In this document: positions 51,842-60,612 of the stretch, piece after piece | Layout of the letters: the number at the start of each line of letters is the position of its first letter | Position numbering within the stretch: the first letter of the stretch is position 1 | NCBI GenBank assembly: GCA_031378845.1 | Contig: JANNES010000006.1 | Coordinates: 1-64,000 of the forward strand | Direction of reading: 5' to 3' | From: JAJNPS01 sp031378845 | GTDB taxonomy: Bacteria > Pseudomonadota > Alphaproteobacteria > Rhodobacterales > Rhodobacteraceae | DNA: 64,000 nt | Position numbers and translations under genes: made by a program | Notes under the pieces: generated by a model | Databases searched by the model: none | The model's input: the letters and a program-made list of their open reading frames with translations, nothing else | What the model was told of the DNA's origin: nothing

Positions 51842-52734
51842 TGCAGCGTCTGCTTGGGGGAATTGCGGGTGATCAGACTGCGGTCCGTGTGGTTCCACCC
51901 TCGGGTGCAACGGCATGGCTGACCAGCTTTACGGCGGGTGCCATGGCGTTTCTGGCGGTGTTCGCACTGGCCTTGTCTATGGCGGCTGGGCGGCTGGCTG
52001 ATCGCTGGTCAGACGCGCTTGCGCGTACCGCCACGGTGCGCATTTCTGCGCCTGAGGGTCAGATGGATGCGCAAACCGAGGCCGTGCTTGCCGTCTTGTC
52101 GACGACGCCCGGCATCGCCGCCGCGCGTGCGCTGGACGATGATGAACAGCGCAGATTGCTTGCGCCCTGGTTCGGGCCCGACCTGCCTCTTGACGCGCTG
52201 AACTTGCCGCGACTGATCGACGTCACCGAAACCGATTCCGGATTTGACGGCGAAGGCCTGCGGCTGCGCCTTGCAGCCGAGGCGCCCGGTGCCGTGCTGG
52301 ATGACCATAGCCGGTGGCGCCGTCCCATGGTCGAAGCCGCGTCGCGATTGCGCCTTTTGGGGCTTTTGTCGATCGGGTTGATCAGTGCCGCGATGGCCGC
52401 AATGATCACGCTGGCCGCGGGTTCGGCACTTTCGGCCAACCAGCAAGTGATCCGGGTCCTGCGCCTGGTCGGCGCCCAGGATACCTACATCGCGCGCGCC
52501 TTTGTGCGCCGCTTTACGATACGGGCGGCCCTTGGCGCGCTGGTCGGTACCCTGCTGGGAATGACTGCTGTGGCGTTTTTGCCAAGAATGGATGCGGCGG
52601 GGGGGTTCATGACGGGTCTGGGATTTCAAGGCGCCGGTTGGCTTTTGCCTCTGGCACTCCCCGTGCTCGCCGCCGCTGTGGCTTTCGCAGCAACGCGCTT
52701 TGCAGCCCGTCGCAAACTCAAGGAACTTACCTGA
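51838..52734 (+). CDS. ftsX: Cell division membrane protein FtsX
   Basis: 298 residues. Partner of FtsE, with four helices: one near 28-48 (FTAGAMAFLAVFALALSMAAG), then three at about 175-195, 225-247 and 265-285, and a periplasmic loop of about 120 residues that contacts hydrolase regulators. Start GTG 51838 overlaps ftsE; ATG 51841 is the next codon. The stop overlaps the plsC ATG (TGATG). Confidence 0.92.
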   Translation: MMQRLLGGIAGDQTAVRVVPPSGATAWLTSFTAGAMAFLAVFALALSMAAGRLADRWSDALARTATVRISAPEGQMDAQTEAVLAVLSTTPGIAAARALDDDEQRRLLAPWFGPDLPLDALNLPRLIDVTETDSGFDGEGLRLRLAAEAPGAVLDDHSRWRRPMVEAASRLRLLGLLSIGLISAAMAAMITLAAGSALSANQQVIRVLRLVGAQDTYIARAFVRRFTIRAALGALVGTLLGMTAVAFLPRMDAAGGFMTGLGFQGAGWLLPLALPVLAAAVAFAATRFAARRKLKELT

Positions 52735-53453
52735 TGCCAGTCTTGCGATGGGTCCTATCCCTGATCTTCATCGTCCAGATGTACCTGGCAATGGCGGTCA
52801 TCGCGATTGCGTATCTGCCGTGGGCCATCGTGTCGCGCAACGGCGCTTTTGCCGCCTGTCATGCCTATTGTCGATGGGTGATCATTACCGTGCGCCTGTT
52901 GTGCGGGCTGCGTTGCGAGGTTCGCGGCTCACCCCCGACGAACGAAGTGGTTGTCGCGGCCAAGCATCAGAGCTTTCTCGACATCATCATGATCTATCAC
53001 GCCGTCCCGCGCGGAAAATTCATCATGAAGCGCGAGCTGATGTTCGCGCCGATCCTTGGCCAATATGCATTGCGGATCGGTTGCGTGCCGGTCAACCGCG
53101 GCAAACGCGGCGCGGCCATCACCAAGATGAAGGCCGATGTCGCCAAGGGGGCCGCCGATCCCGGCCAGTTGATCATCTATCCGCAAGGCACCCGCGTTCC
53201 GCCGGGCGACAAACGCGCCTACAAGGTCGGCACCGGGCTTTTGTATGAACAGCTGGCCCAGCCATGCGTGCCTGTTGCCACCAATGTCGGACACTTCTGG
53301 CCCAAGCACGGGATCTTGCGTTACCCCGGTATCGCGGTTGTCGAGTTCTTGCCAGAGATTGCACCTGGACTAGCGGTCCCGGACTTTATTGCCCGGCTGA
53401 CGGCCGAGGTGGAGGAGGCGTCGGACCGCCTTTCAGCGGAAGCCACAAGATGA
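52734..53453 (+). CDS. plsC: 1-acyl-sn-glycerol-3-phosphate acyltransferase
   Basis: 239 residues. Adds the second acyl chain in phosphatidic acid synthesis. One N-terminal helix (about 5-28) anchors it to the inner membrane; AAKHQSFLDIIMIY holds the HX4D catalytic motif (His about 77), and IIYPQGTRVPPGDKRAYKVG (about 145-164) is the PEGTR-like block, with Gln in place of the common Glu. Third gene of the ftsE operon, with ATG 52734 inside the ftsX stop. Confidence 0.93.
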   Translation: MPVLRWVLSLIFIVQMYLAMAVIAIAYLPWAIVSRNGAFAACHAYCRWVIITVRLLCGLRCEVRGSPPTNEVVVAAKHQSFLDIIMIYHAVPRGKFIMKRELMFAPILGQYALRIGCVPVNRGKRGAAITKMKADVAKGAADPGQLIIYPQGTRVPPGDKRAYKVGTGLLYEQLAQPCVPVATNVGHFWPKHGILRYPGIAVVEFLPEIAPGLAVPDFIARLTAEVEEASDRLSAEATR

Positions 53454-53779
53454 GCACATCGGCCGCCACCATCGACCACATTCTGGACAGCCTGTCGGGC
53501 CTGCCTTTGACGGCGCGCAAGATGTTTGGCGAATACGCGATCTATCTGGACGGCAAGGTCGTGGCACTCGTTTGCAACGACCGGCTTTTCGTCAAGCCTA
53601 CCACGAGTGCCGTCACCCACATGCCGGACTTGCCAATGTCAACGCCCTATCTCGGTGCCAAGCATCATCTGGACGCGACCGAGTTGCTGGATGATCCGGA
53701 CGTGATGGTCGAGGTGCTCCGCGCCGTGGCCCGCGATCTGCCGGCGCCGAAACCGAAATCCCCGCGAAAGGCCAGGTGA
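53450..53779 (+). CDS. TfoX N-terminal domain protein
   Basis: 109 residues, the N-terminal TfoX/Sxy domain alone: SGLPLTARKMFGEYAIYLDGKVVALVCNDRLFVKPT (about 15-50). In enterobacteria Sxy activates competence genes, but short forms like this have no known role. ATG 53450 overlaps the plsC stop, and the C-terminal tail is basic (KPKSPRKAR). Confidence 0.9.
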   Translation: MSTSAATIDHILDSLSGLPLTARKMFGEYAIYLDGKVVALVCNDRLFVKPTTSAVTHMPDLPMSTPYLGAKHHLDATELLDDPDVMVEVLRAVARDLPAPKPKSPRKAR

Positions 53780-54384
53780 TGGACTGGATCACTGACTTGA
53801 ATGTACTCCACGCGCATTACGGGACCCCCAAGGCTCCGGCTTTGCGCAAGGTGTCGCAAAGACTTGTGCCCGCCTACCGCGACTGGATCGCGCAAAGCCG
53901 CTTTTGCATCCTGTCGACGATCGGCCCCGAAGGCACCGACGGCAGCCCGCGCGGCGATCGCGGTCCAGTTGTGACGGTCGCCGATGATGAAACACTGCTG
54001 TTGCCCGACTGGAACGGCAACCAACGCATCGATTCGTTGCGCAATATCGTCCGGGACGGGCGTGTCAGCCTGATCTTCCTTGTTCCTGGATCAACCAGCT
54101 GTGTCCGTATCAACGGCACCGCGCGCCTAACCGCTGACCCCGAACTTAGCGCCCGGTTCGAACGGGATGGCCAGCACCCCCGGACCGTGATCGTCATCCG
54201 CGTGGGCGAGGTCTATTCCCAATGCGCCCGCGCGCTGCAACGGTCTGATCTGTGGACGGTTGGCGACTGCTCCGATGGTCTGCCAAGTCCCGGTCGCATG
54301 CTGGAAGACGCGACGCGCGGCGAGATAGACGGTGCGGTCTATGACGCTGAACGCGCCACCCGGGCGCATCTGGGCTGGTGGTAG
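53776..54384 (+). CDS. Pyridoxamine 5'-phosphate oxidase-like flavoprotein
   Basis: 202 residues of the PPOX split-barrel fold, binding FMN or F420. FCILSTIGPEGTDGSPRGDRGPVVTVADDETLLLPDWNGNQR (about 43-82) is the cofactor-binding core, and RDGRVSLIFLVPGSTSCVRINGTARL follows. It resembles the MSMEG_1061-type group, whose substrates are not known. The start GTG 53776 or ATG 53779 overlaps the TfoX stop. Last gene of the operon. Confidence 0.88.
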   Translation: MMDWITDLNVLHAHYGTPKAPALRKVSQRLVPAYRDWIAQSRFCILSTIGPEGTDGSPRGDRGPVVTVADDETLLLPDWNGNQRIDSLRNIVRDGRVSLIFLVPGSTSCVRINGTARLTADPELSARFERDGQHPRTVIVIRVGEVYSQCARALQRSDLWTVGDCSDGLPSPGRMLEDATRGEIDGAVYDAERATRAHLGWW

Positions 54385-54406
54385 GGGCCACCAGTCGATG
54401 CGGTGA

Positions 54407-54916
54407 TCAGCTGCTCGGGCAGTCCGCGACGACAACGTTCAACGCGATGTGCTTGTCCGGGCCATAGTCGCGCCCCGAGACATTGATGAAAAGGGCACCG
54501 GTTTCGGCATGGATGTCGGTCTGGCTCAGTGGCATTGTCGTCGCCTTTGTGTCGATTGCCACCAACTGGAACAGCGCGCATTCCGTCTCGAACCGAAGGA
54601 CATAGCCGTTGAATGTCGAGGCGTAGAATTGTCCCGACCCAAGCGGATAGGACAGCTCGATCCGGCTTGGCCCGATTTCGACCGTGACCGGGACCACGTC
54701 GAGGCCGCCGGTGAACCCTTCGGGGCCAAGGCCGAACTCCACCCCTTGTCCGACCATGACGGTCTTGCCGCGTGCCTGCAGGAACGGTTGTGCGGGTTCG
54801 TCATAGGTAAACACGCTAAAGGTCACCAGCCGACCCTCAAGCGTATCCTCGGCCATGGCGGGCAGGGCAGCCAGAACCAGCGCCAGGGCCATCCATCGCT
54901 GCGGCCAGGTCAGCAC
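54407..54916 (-). CDS. Exported protein of unknown function
   Basis: 169 residues with a signal peptide (WMALALVLAALPAMAEDTLEG, cleavage near AMA). The mature part looks beta-rich (VTFSVFTYDEPAQPFLQ, VEIGPSRIELSYPLG) with one cysteine near the end (VVADCPSS). No family recognised. GTG 54916 lies at the accA stop, so translation from accA is possible; ATG 54892 is the other option. Confidence 0.7.
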   Translation of the reverse strand: MLTWPQRWMALALVLAALPAMAEDTLEGRLVTFSVFTYDEPAQPFLQARGKTVMVGQGVEFGLGPEGFTGGLDVVPVTVEIGPSRIELSYPLGSGQFYASTFNGYVLRFETECALFQLVAIDTKATTMPLSQTDIHAETGALFINVSGRDYGPDKHIALNVVVADCPSS

Positions 54917-54917
54917 C

Positions 54918-55877
54918 TCAGGCCGCCAGTCCCTTGGCACCCATGTCCAGAAACTTTTGGCGACGGTCTTTTACAAGCTGATCCGGCTTTTTGCCCGACA
55001 ACTCCTTGAGCATCAGCTCGATACCCTTGCCGACCGCCTCGATCGTCTCCTTGGCACCGCGTTGCGCACCGCCCAAAGGCTCTTTCACGATCCGGTCGAT
55101 CACGCCCAGTTTTTGCAGGTCTTGTGCCGTCAGGCGCAGTGCCTCGGCGGCTTCGCGCATCTTTTCGGCATCCTTCCACAAGATCGAGGCGCAACCTTCG
55201 GGACTGATAACCGAATAGACGGAATGTTCCAGCATCGCGATCCGGTTTGCCGTTGCAAAGGCAACCGCGCCGCCTGACCCGCCTTCGCCGATCACAACCG
55301 AAATCAGCGGCACGCCGATTTCCAGGCACTTTGCCGTGGACCGCGCAATTGCCTCAGCCTGACCGCGTTCCTCTGCACCCTTGCCGGGATAGGCGCCGGG
55401 CGTGTCGACCAGCGTAATCACGGGCAGGCCAAAACGGTGGGCGATATCCATCAGGCGGATGGCCTTGCGGTAGCCTTCGGGGCGCGCCATGCCAAAGTTC
55501 CGCTCGATCCTGCTTTTGGTGTCGTTTCCCTTTTCATGGCCGATCACCATCACCGGCGTGTCGTTGAACCGTGCAAGGCCGCCCATCACGGCGTGATCCT
55601 CGGCAAAGTTGCGATCCCCCGCGAGGGGCGTGAATTCGGCAAACAGCGCCTCGATGTAATCCTTGCAATGCGGCCGGTCCGGATGGCGCGCAACCTGGCA
55701 TTTCTGCCAAGGCGTCAGGTTCTTGTAGAGGTCACGCAGCGCTGTTTCGGCCTTGCGGTCCAAGGCTTCGGCCTCACGACCGACATCCATGCCGGATGCG
55801 CTTCTGGCCATCGCGCGCAGTTCTTCGGCCTTGCCCTCGATCTCTGCCAACGGCTTTTCGAATTCAAGGTAGTTCAT
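54918..55877 (-). CDS. accA: Acetyl-CoA carboxylase carboxyltransferase subunit alpha
   Basis: 319 residues. With AccD transfers CO2 from biotin to acetyl-CoA to start fatty-acid synthesis. The N-terminal helices (MNYLEFEKPLAEIEGKAEELR) lead to KGNDTKSRIERNFGMARPEGYRKAIR and the oxyanion-type PGAYPGKGAEERGQ, then GEGGSGGAVA and YSVISPEGCASILWKD. GGAG is six bases before ATG 55877. Followed by an exported-protein gene on the same strand. Confidence 0.96.
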   Translation of the reverse strand: MNYLEFEKPLAEIEGKAEELRAMARSASGMDVGREAEALDRKAETALRDLYKNLTPWQKCQVARHPDRPHCKDYIEALFAEFTPLAGDRNFAEDHAVMGGLARFNDTPVMVIGHEKGNDTKSRIERNFGMARPEGYRKAIRLMDIAHRFGLPVITLVDTPGAYPGKGAEERGQAEAIARSTAKCLEIGVPLISVVIGEGGSGGAVAFATANRIAMLEHSVYSVISPEGCASILWKDAEKMREAAEALRLTAQDLQKLGVIDRIVKEPLGGAQRGAKETIEAVGKGIELMLKELSGKKPDQLVKDRRQKFLDMGAKGLAA

Positions 55878-56044
55878 GGAACTCTCCATCCAGCGCCAGT
55901 TGTCTGTATGGCCGCAGCCCGCGAAAAGTGCAACCGGCTGACCGGCCATGCGCCTGCGCCCGCATCGTGTTGCCCGCGCTTTGACGTTGCGCGGTTTGGC
56001 CGGGGCGGGTTAGCGTCGGGGACAGTTCATGTATCGGCAAGCAG

Positions 56045-56908
56045 GTGATCTTGCAACTTTTTCTCGCGAATGACACATCCCCCGCCCCACATGCCGGGTG
56101 CAAAGCGGTCATGCGGTCGTTGCGCGCGGCCATTGCGGGGGTCCCGGATCTTGTGGTGACGGGGACGCATGTTGTGGGCACCAACGATGTTGATGAGACC
56201 GCATTTACCCAAGCCGACATCCTGATGATCAATGGCGAGGGCACGCTGCACCATTCCGGCCATCGCGCCCGGTTCTTGATGGCAATGATCGAAAAAGCCA
56301 AGGCAAGCGGCAAGCGCGTCATGTTGGTCAACGCGCTGTTTCAGCAATATGAGTGCCCCAGCGACGATCTCTTGGCGGGGCTGGCTCTTTTGACCGTGCG
56401 AGAGCCGCGCAGCGCCGCCTTTGCCGCCCGTTTTGGTGGGCGACCGCGTTTGTTGCTGGATTCTGCGGCTGACCCGGTTTTCCTGACCGGCGGCATCGCC
56501 CGCCCCCTGCAACATGGCCGCGTCATCGGCGGCGTACACAAGGATGGATTGCTCGAACGCCCCTTTGCCGGAATGCCGGGCGACCGGCTGCGAATGTCCG
56601 ATGCCAGTTTTGAGGATATCGTGGCCACGTTGCGTCGGGCCGAGATCTACCTGACTGCGCAGCATCATGGTGTTTACGCCGCGGCGCTGGCGGGATGTCC
56701 TTTCATTGCAACCCCGTCGAACAGCCACAAGATCGAGTCCTTCATTGAATGGACCGGGCTGCCCGTTCCGATCTGCCTGCGCCTAGACGAGATCAAGCCT
56801 GCGATAAAGTTTGCCCTGCGGAACCGCGCGATGTTTGTCGAGTTGCAAGATTTCATGCGCAGCCAGTCGGTGTTGACGAGCGCGATGATCGCCGAGGCGC
56901 TGCGCTAG
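56045..56908 (+). CDS. Polysaccharide pyruvyl transferase family protein
   Basis: 287 residues. MINGEGTLHHSGHRARF (about 60-76) and the C-terminal TAQHHGVYAAALAGCPFIATPSNSHKIES (about 203-231) match the PF04230 pattern of a GT-B-like enzyme adding pyruvate ketals to sugars. The real substrate is unknown and some family members act on other groups. The GTG at 56045 is preceded by AAGCAG, a weak ribosome site. Standalone. Confidence 0.78.
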   Translation: MILQLFLANDTSPAPHAGCKAVMRSLRAAIAGVPDLVVTGTHVVGTNDVDETAFTQADILMINGEGTLHHSGHRARFLMAMIEKAKASGKRVMLVNALFQQYECPSDDLLAGLALLTVREPRSAAFAARFGGRPRLLLDSAADPVFLTGGIARPLQHGRVIGGVHKDGLLERPFAGMPGDRLRMSDASFEDIVATLRRAEIYLTAQHHGVYAAALAGCPFIATPSNSHKIESFIEWTGLPVPICLRLDEIKPAIKFALRNRAMFVELQDFMRSQSVLTSAMIAEALR

Positions 56909-56970
56909 TTCGGCAAGATTTGTACCAGACACTTGTGGCATCCAAAGCCGGTGAAAAGGTGGAGCGGGCA

Positions 56971-57812
56971 ATGGCCTCAGTTTACGAAAAACGCATCCTG
57001 CGGGTACTGGACTACATCCACGCCAATCCAGCGGGTGATCTGTCGCTGGACGCATTGGCCGATGTGGCGGCGATGAGCCGGTTTCACTGGCACCGGGTGT
57101 TTCACGGCATGACGGGCGAGACGCTTGCCGATGTCGTACGCCGGATCAGGCTGCATCGCGCAGCGTGCTGGCTGGTGCAGACGGACAGGTCAGTCCCCGA
57201 ACTCGCGACTATGGCGGGCTTTGGAAACGTGAAAACGTTCACGCGTCTTTTTCGGCAAGCCTACGGCCATTACCCAGCTGCTTTTCGCAAACTGGGCGAG
57301 TTGACTTCGCCCTATCAACCCAAAAGAAAAAGAAACCCTGTCATGTTCTCGGTTGAAATCGCCTATGCCCCGCCCGCCGCTTGCTGGCGGTGCCACATCG
57401 CGGCTCGTATATGGAAATCTCGAAAGCCTTCGAAAAGCTCAGTGCGATTGCCGCTTCGCGCAACCTGTTTGCACATGCTCGCGGCATGGTTGGGGTCTAT
57501 TACGACGACCCGTCTGCCACCAACGTCGCCGATTTGCGCAGCCATGCGGGGCTGGTGGTGGACGCGAGCCTGCCAGCGGTTGATGGCTTGGAGGATGTGC
57601 AGTTGCCTGGCGGTCGTACGGCGGTTCTGCGCTACAAGGGCCATTACTCGGGTCTGCCTGCGGCTTACGATCACCTGTATGGCACATGGTTGCCGGCATC
57701 AGGATTTGAGTCGGGCAACTCCCCGGTGTTTGAGGATTACATCAACTCTCCGATGGACACTGCGCCAGACGATTTGCTGACGGATATCTGTTTGCCTTTG
57801 GCCGATCGATGA
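56971..57812 (+). pseudogene. AraC-GyrI transcription regulator with a frameshift
   Basis: The first frame gives an AraC-type DNA-binding region (MASVYEKRILRVLDYIHANPAGDLSL, then TLADVVRRIRLHRAACWL and MAGFGNVKTFTRLFRQAYGH), and the second frame a GyrI-like effector domain (LAVPHRGSYMEISKAFEKL to the end). They join near the CCCC run at 57368-57371 with one base missing; adding it makes an exact 280-residue protein. As written the effector half is lost. A C-run sequencing error is a real alternative. Four-base overlap with the DUF1801 gene. Confidence 0.82.
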
Positions 57813-58237
57813 GCACAAGCGACGTGCCAATGTCGCCAGAGGTCAGGGCAGTTTTCGATGCATGCCCGGCCGAGACGCGTTCCGGCATGGCATTGCTGCG
57901 CGCGCTGATTTTTGCGCGCGCCGCCGAGCTGCCCGCCGTCGGGCGCGTTGTCGAGGGCTTGCGCTGGGGTCAGCCAGCCTACCTCACGCCAGACACCGGC
58001 GCTGCTTGCAGTCTGCGCATCGGCCCGGCACCGGGTGGCGACTTTGCGCTGTTCGTGCACTGCAAAACCGCGCTGATCGAAAGTTTTGTCCGCGGACCCG
58101 GTGCAGGGATGCGGGTGCAGGGAACCCGCGCTGTCTTGTTCTGCAAAGCCGAGGATGTGCCAAAGACGGCAGTCTCAATGTTGATCGGACAAGCGCTGAC
58201 GTATCATTGTCCAAAGCGTCGGACGGCGCCCGATTGA
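57809..58237 (+). CDS. DUF1801 (YdhG-like) protein
   Basis: 142 residues, with the DUF1801 pattern VVEGLRWGQPAYLTPDTGAACSLRIGP and FALFVHCKTALIESF. Small soluble protein with unknown function. ATG 57809 overlaps the regulator's stop, so the pair looks operonic and the regulator may control it. Confidence 0.87.
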   Translation: MSTSDVPMSPEVRAVFDACPAETRSGMALLRALIFARAAELPAVGRVVEGLRWGQPAYLTPDTGAACSLRIGPAPGGDFALFVHCKTALIESFVRGPGAGMRVQGTRAVLFCKAEDVPKTAVSMLIGQALTYHCPKRRTAPD

Positions 58238-58253
58238 CGCCTGAAAACAGCAG

Positions 58254-58279
58254 CGCCCCGCAGCTTGCGCTACGGGGCG
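58254..58279. terminator. Bidirectional hairpin between DUF1801 and mcl1
   Basis: CGCCCCG-C-AGC-TTGC-GCT-A-CGGGGCG, ten pairs with a four-base loop. It lies 16 bases after the DUF1801 stop in the gap between convergent genes; a T-rich run (CCCCTTTTTG) follows at a short distance on the plus strand. Confidence 0.65.
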
Positions 58280-58417
58280 TGCATCCTCCCCTTTTTGCTG
58301 CACGGGGCCTCCCGTCCCGGATGTGCAGCGCGGGTATTCTTTTCAAACTGCCACTTTTCTGGCCGCCGATCTAAAAAGACTGCCCCTGTTCCAAGCGGTC
58401 TGTCAACAACTGCCTTT

Positions 58418-59374
58418 TTACCTTTTGGTCAACTCGGACTGGCGCACAATGACCTCTGCCTGCTTGATCGAGGCGATATCCACAAGGCGGCCTTTATACA
58501 CGGTCGCGCCCTCACCGCGCGCCTTGGCGTCGGCCATCGCAACAAGGATTTCGCGGGCCTCGGCGACGGCGACATCGCTCGGGGTAAAGACCTCGTTGGC
58601 CAAGGCAACCTGCTTGGGGTGGATCGCCCATTTGCCGACCATGCCCAAAGTCGCAGCCCTGCGCGCCTGCGCGCGAAACCCGTCATCGTCGCCAAAGTCG
58701 CCGAACGGGCCGTCGACGGGCAGAACGCCGTGGGTCCTGCATGCCGCGACGATGGCTGCCGTCGCCCAGTGCCAAGGGTCCGGCCAATGGCGCGCGCCTT
58801 CTTGCAGCATGTAGTAGTTTTCCTGCGTGCCACCGATCCCGGTCGTCTGCATGCCCATCGACGCCGCAAAATCCGCGGCGCCGAGGCTCATCGCCTGCAG
58901 ACGCGGACTTGCAGAGGCGATCTCTTCGACATGCGTGATGCCTGCAGCGCTTTCGATGATCACTTCAAAACCGATGGCCTTGGTCCGGCCCATCGTGCGT
59001 TCGACCGCTGTTACCAGCGCGTCGACCGCGTACACGTCCGCTGCGCAGCCAACCTTGGGAATCATGATCAGATCAAGCCGATCGCCACCTTGCTCCAAGA
59101 GATCCACGACATCGCGGTACCACCATGGTGTGTCGAGCCCATTGATTCGCACCGATAAGGTTTTGCCGCCCCAATTGACGTCACGCGTCGCTGCAATGAC
59201 CGTGGCCCGCGCAGACGCCTTGTCAGATGGCGCAACCGAATCCTCCAGATCGAGGTTCACCACATCCGCTGCTGACGCCGCCATCTTTTCAAAGAGCGCT
59301 GGACGTGAGCCGGGACCGAAAAGCTGGCACCGGTTCGGGCGGGCGGGCGGGGCGGGCTGTGGGCGGAACGACAT
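58418..59374 (-). CDS. mcl1: L-malyl-CoA/beta-methylmalyl-CoA lyase
   Basis: 318 residues, HpcH/citrate lyase beta family. It splits or joins malyl-CoA and methylmalyl-CoA in the ethylmalonyl-CoA pathway, letting the cell grow on acetate-level compounds without a glyoxylate shunt. SFRPQPAPPARPNRCQLFG start, NLDLEDSVAPSDKASARA, IMIPKVGCAADVYAVDALV, and GKWAIHPKQVALANEVF are nearly identical to what I remember of Rhodobacter Mcl1. Glu and Asp for Mg binding lie in FEVIIESAAG and SLGAADFAAS. Upstream, TCGCAA occurs twice at 59437 and 59451, perhaps a regulator site. Confidence 0.95.
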   Translation of the reverse strand: MSFRPQPAPPARPNRCQLFGPGSRPALFEKMAASAADVVNLDLEDSVAPSDKASARATVIAATRDVNWGGKTLSVRINGLDTPWWYRDVVDLLEQGGDRLDLIMIPKVGCAADVYAVDALVTAVERTMGRTKAIGFEVIIESAAGITHVEEIASASPRLQAMSLGAADFAASMGMQTTGIGGTQENYYMLQEGARHWPDPWHWATAAIVAACRTHGVLPVDGPFGDFGDDDGFRAQARRAATLGMVGKWAIHPKQVALANEVFTPSDVAVAEAREILVAMADAKARGEGATVYKGRLVDIASIKQAEVIVRQSELTKR

Positions 59375-59471
59375 GCAGACCTCGGCAATGATGTTTCCAA
59401 ATCAATCGCCGATTGGTTAGATTATTGCGCAGCCGCTCGCAAGATCGTTTTCGCAACTGCAGCAACATGGA

Positions 59472-59888
59472 CTACTTTGCGCGCGCCCGGTTGTTGCGTG
59501 GCGCATGCTCCAGCTCGATCAGGCCCAAAAGCTCCATCACGGGTGTCACGTAATTCGCAAAGCGGCCCCGATAGCCCTTTCGCAACCCGTAATACCCGCC
59601 CACGGGGTTATTTTCGTCGCGTGCCCAGGACTCGACTGACCCCTCAGGCGTCGGCTTGCCCTCGTCGGCGTTGCCCAGCGCGACCCAGTCTCCGGCGGCC
59701 CTGAGCATGGCATGACAATCCTCGATGCCCCGCAACTGATAGCTCAACTGGGTCGTGCCGACCTGCACCACGAGGCGCGGCACGGGTGCCTCGGCATCCC
59801 GCCAGACCTGGAATTCGGACGTCAGCGACGGCGTTTTCAAAAGCCACGGATCATCCTTTTCGCCATTGCCATACCTCACCTGACCCAT
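59472..59888 (-). CDS. Conserved protein of unknown function
   Basis: 138-residue soluble protein. GNGEKDDPWLLKTPSLTSEF, GDWVALGNADEGKPTPEGSVESWARDENNPVGGYYGLRKGYRGRFANYV, and the end LIELEHAPRNNRARAK look strongly conserved and resemble a small Rhodobacterales family whose name I will not guess. The ATG at 59888 has GGGAGCG eight bases upstream. Divergent from the WYL regulator, with a dyad between, so it may be a target of it. Confidence 0.8.
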   Translation of the reverse strand: MGQVRYGNGEKDDPWLLKTPSLTSEFQVWRDAEAPVPRLVVQVGTTQLSYQLRGIEDCHAMLRAAGDWVALGNADEGKPTPEGSVESWARDENNPVGGYYGLRKGYRGRFANYVTPVMELLGLIELEHAPRNNRARAK

Positions 59889-59937
59889 GTTCCGCGCTCC
59901 CATTGCGTTTGCCGACTCAAGCTTAGGGCGTGTAAGG

Positions 59938-59952
59938 TGACATCTTGTGTCA
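59938..59952. promoter_or_regulatory. Dyad between the small unknown gene and the WYL regulator
   Basis: TGACA-TCTTG-TGTCA, five-base arms, in the 82-base gap between the divergent starts. Its position suits a regulator site controlling both genes. Confidence 0.6.
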
Positions 59953-59970
59953 TACATGTAGGGCGCAGAC

Positions 59971-60591
59971 ATGCGGGCCGCGCGATTGTTGCAGATGCTC
60001 TTGATCTTGCAAAACCGGGGTCAACAGACATGCGCGGCGCTGTCGACGGCGCTGGAGGTTTCGCGCCGGACCATCTTGCGCGATATCGACGCGCTGACCG
60101 AGGCCGGGCTGCCGGTGATCGTCCATCGCGGAAATCAGGGCGGAGTCGCGTTGGGGTTTGGATATCGCACCAAGTTGACGGGTCTCGGTTCGGATGAGGC
60201 AGAGGCGATGGGCATGCTGCTGTCGATCCTGCCAACCGAGCTGGTCGATCTGGGAATGGGTGCTGCCGTGTCGCGAGCGCAGGCCAGGCTGAGGGAAGCC
60301 TTTCCCGATCAGACGCGTGCGCAGATGGCGCGTATCCGGTTGCTGTTTCCGGTCTGCACCTTGCCCGCTGCCGCGCCCGATCCCCGCCGCGAAGCGTTGA
60401 GCCGCGCAGTGCAGAGGCGACTGGTCGTCCACCTTGGATATGGCGGCGCCAATCAGGTTGCCGTGCACCCCATCGCTTTGAAGGTGACCCCCGGCGGCTG
60501 GCTCCTTCATGATCGACTGACGGATCGACATTATGCAGAGGCGGATTGGGGCGACATCAATGTCTCTGCGAAAGCATTTGCGGATTCGTGA
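59971..60591 (+). CDS. HTH_11/WYL-type transcriptional regulator
   Basis: 206 residues. The N-terminal winged HTH (AARLLQMLLILQNRGQQTCAALSTALEVSRRTILRDIDALTEAGLPV) matches the YafY/DeoR-like group, and the C-terminal part (GYGGANQVAVHPIALKVTPGGWLLHD) has WYL-domain features, a ligand-sensing fold. Its last gene neighbour at 60613 starts 21 bases later, so it may be in one operon with the epimerase. Start ATG 59971. Confidence 0.87.
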   Translation: MRAARLLQMLLILQNRGQQTCAALSTALEVSRRTILRDIDALTEAGLPVIVHRGNQGGVALGFGYRTKLTGLGSDEAEAMGMLLSILPTELVDLGMGAAVSRAQARLREAFPDQTRAQMARIRLLFPVCTLPAAAPDPRREALSRAVQRRLVVHLGYGGANQVAVHPIALKVTPGGWLLHDRLTDRHYAEADWGDINVSAKAFADS

Positions 60592-60612
60592 TCTTGCGGC
60601 CAAGCATTCGCG

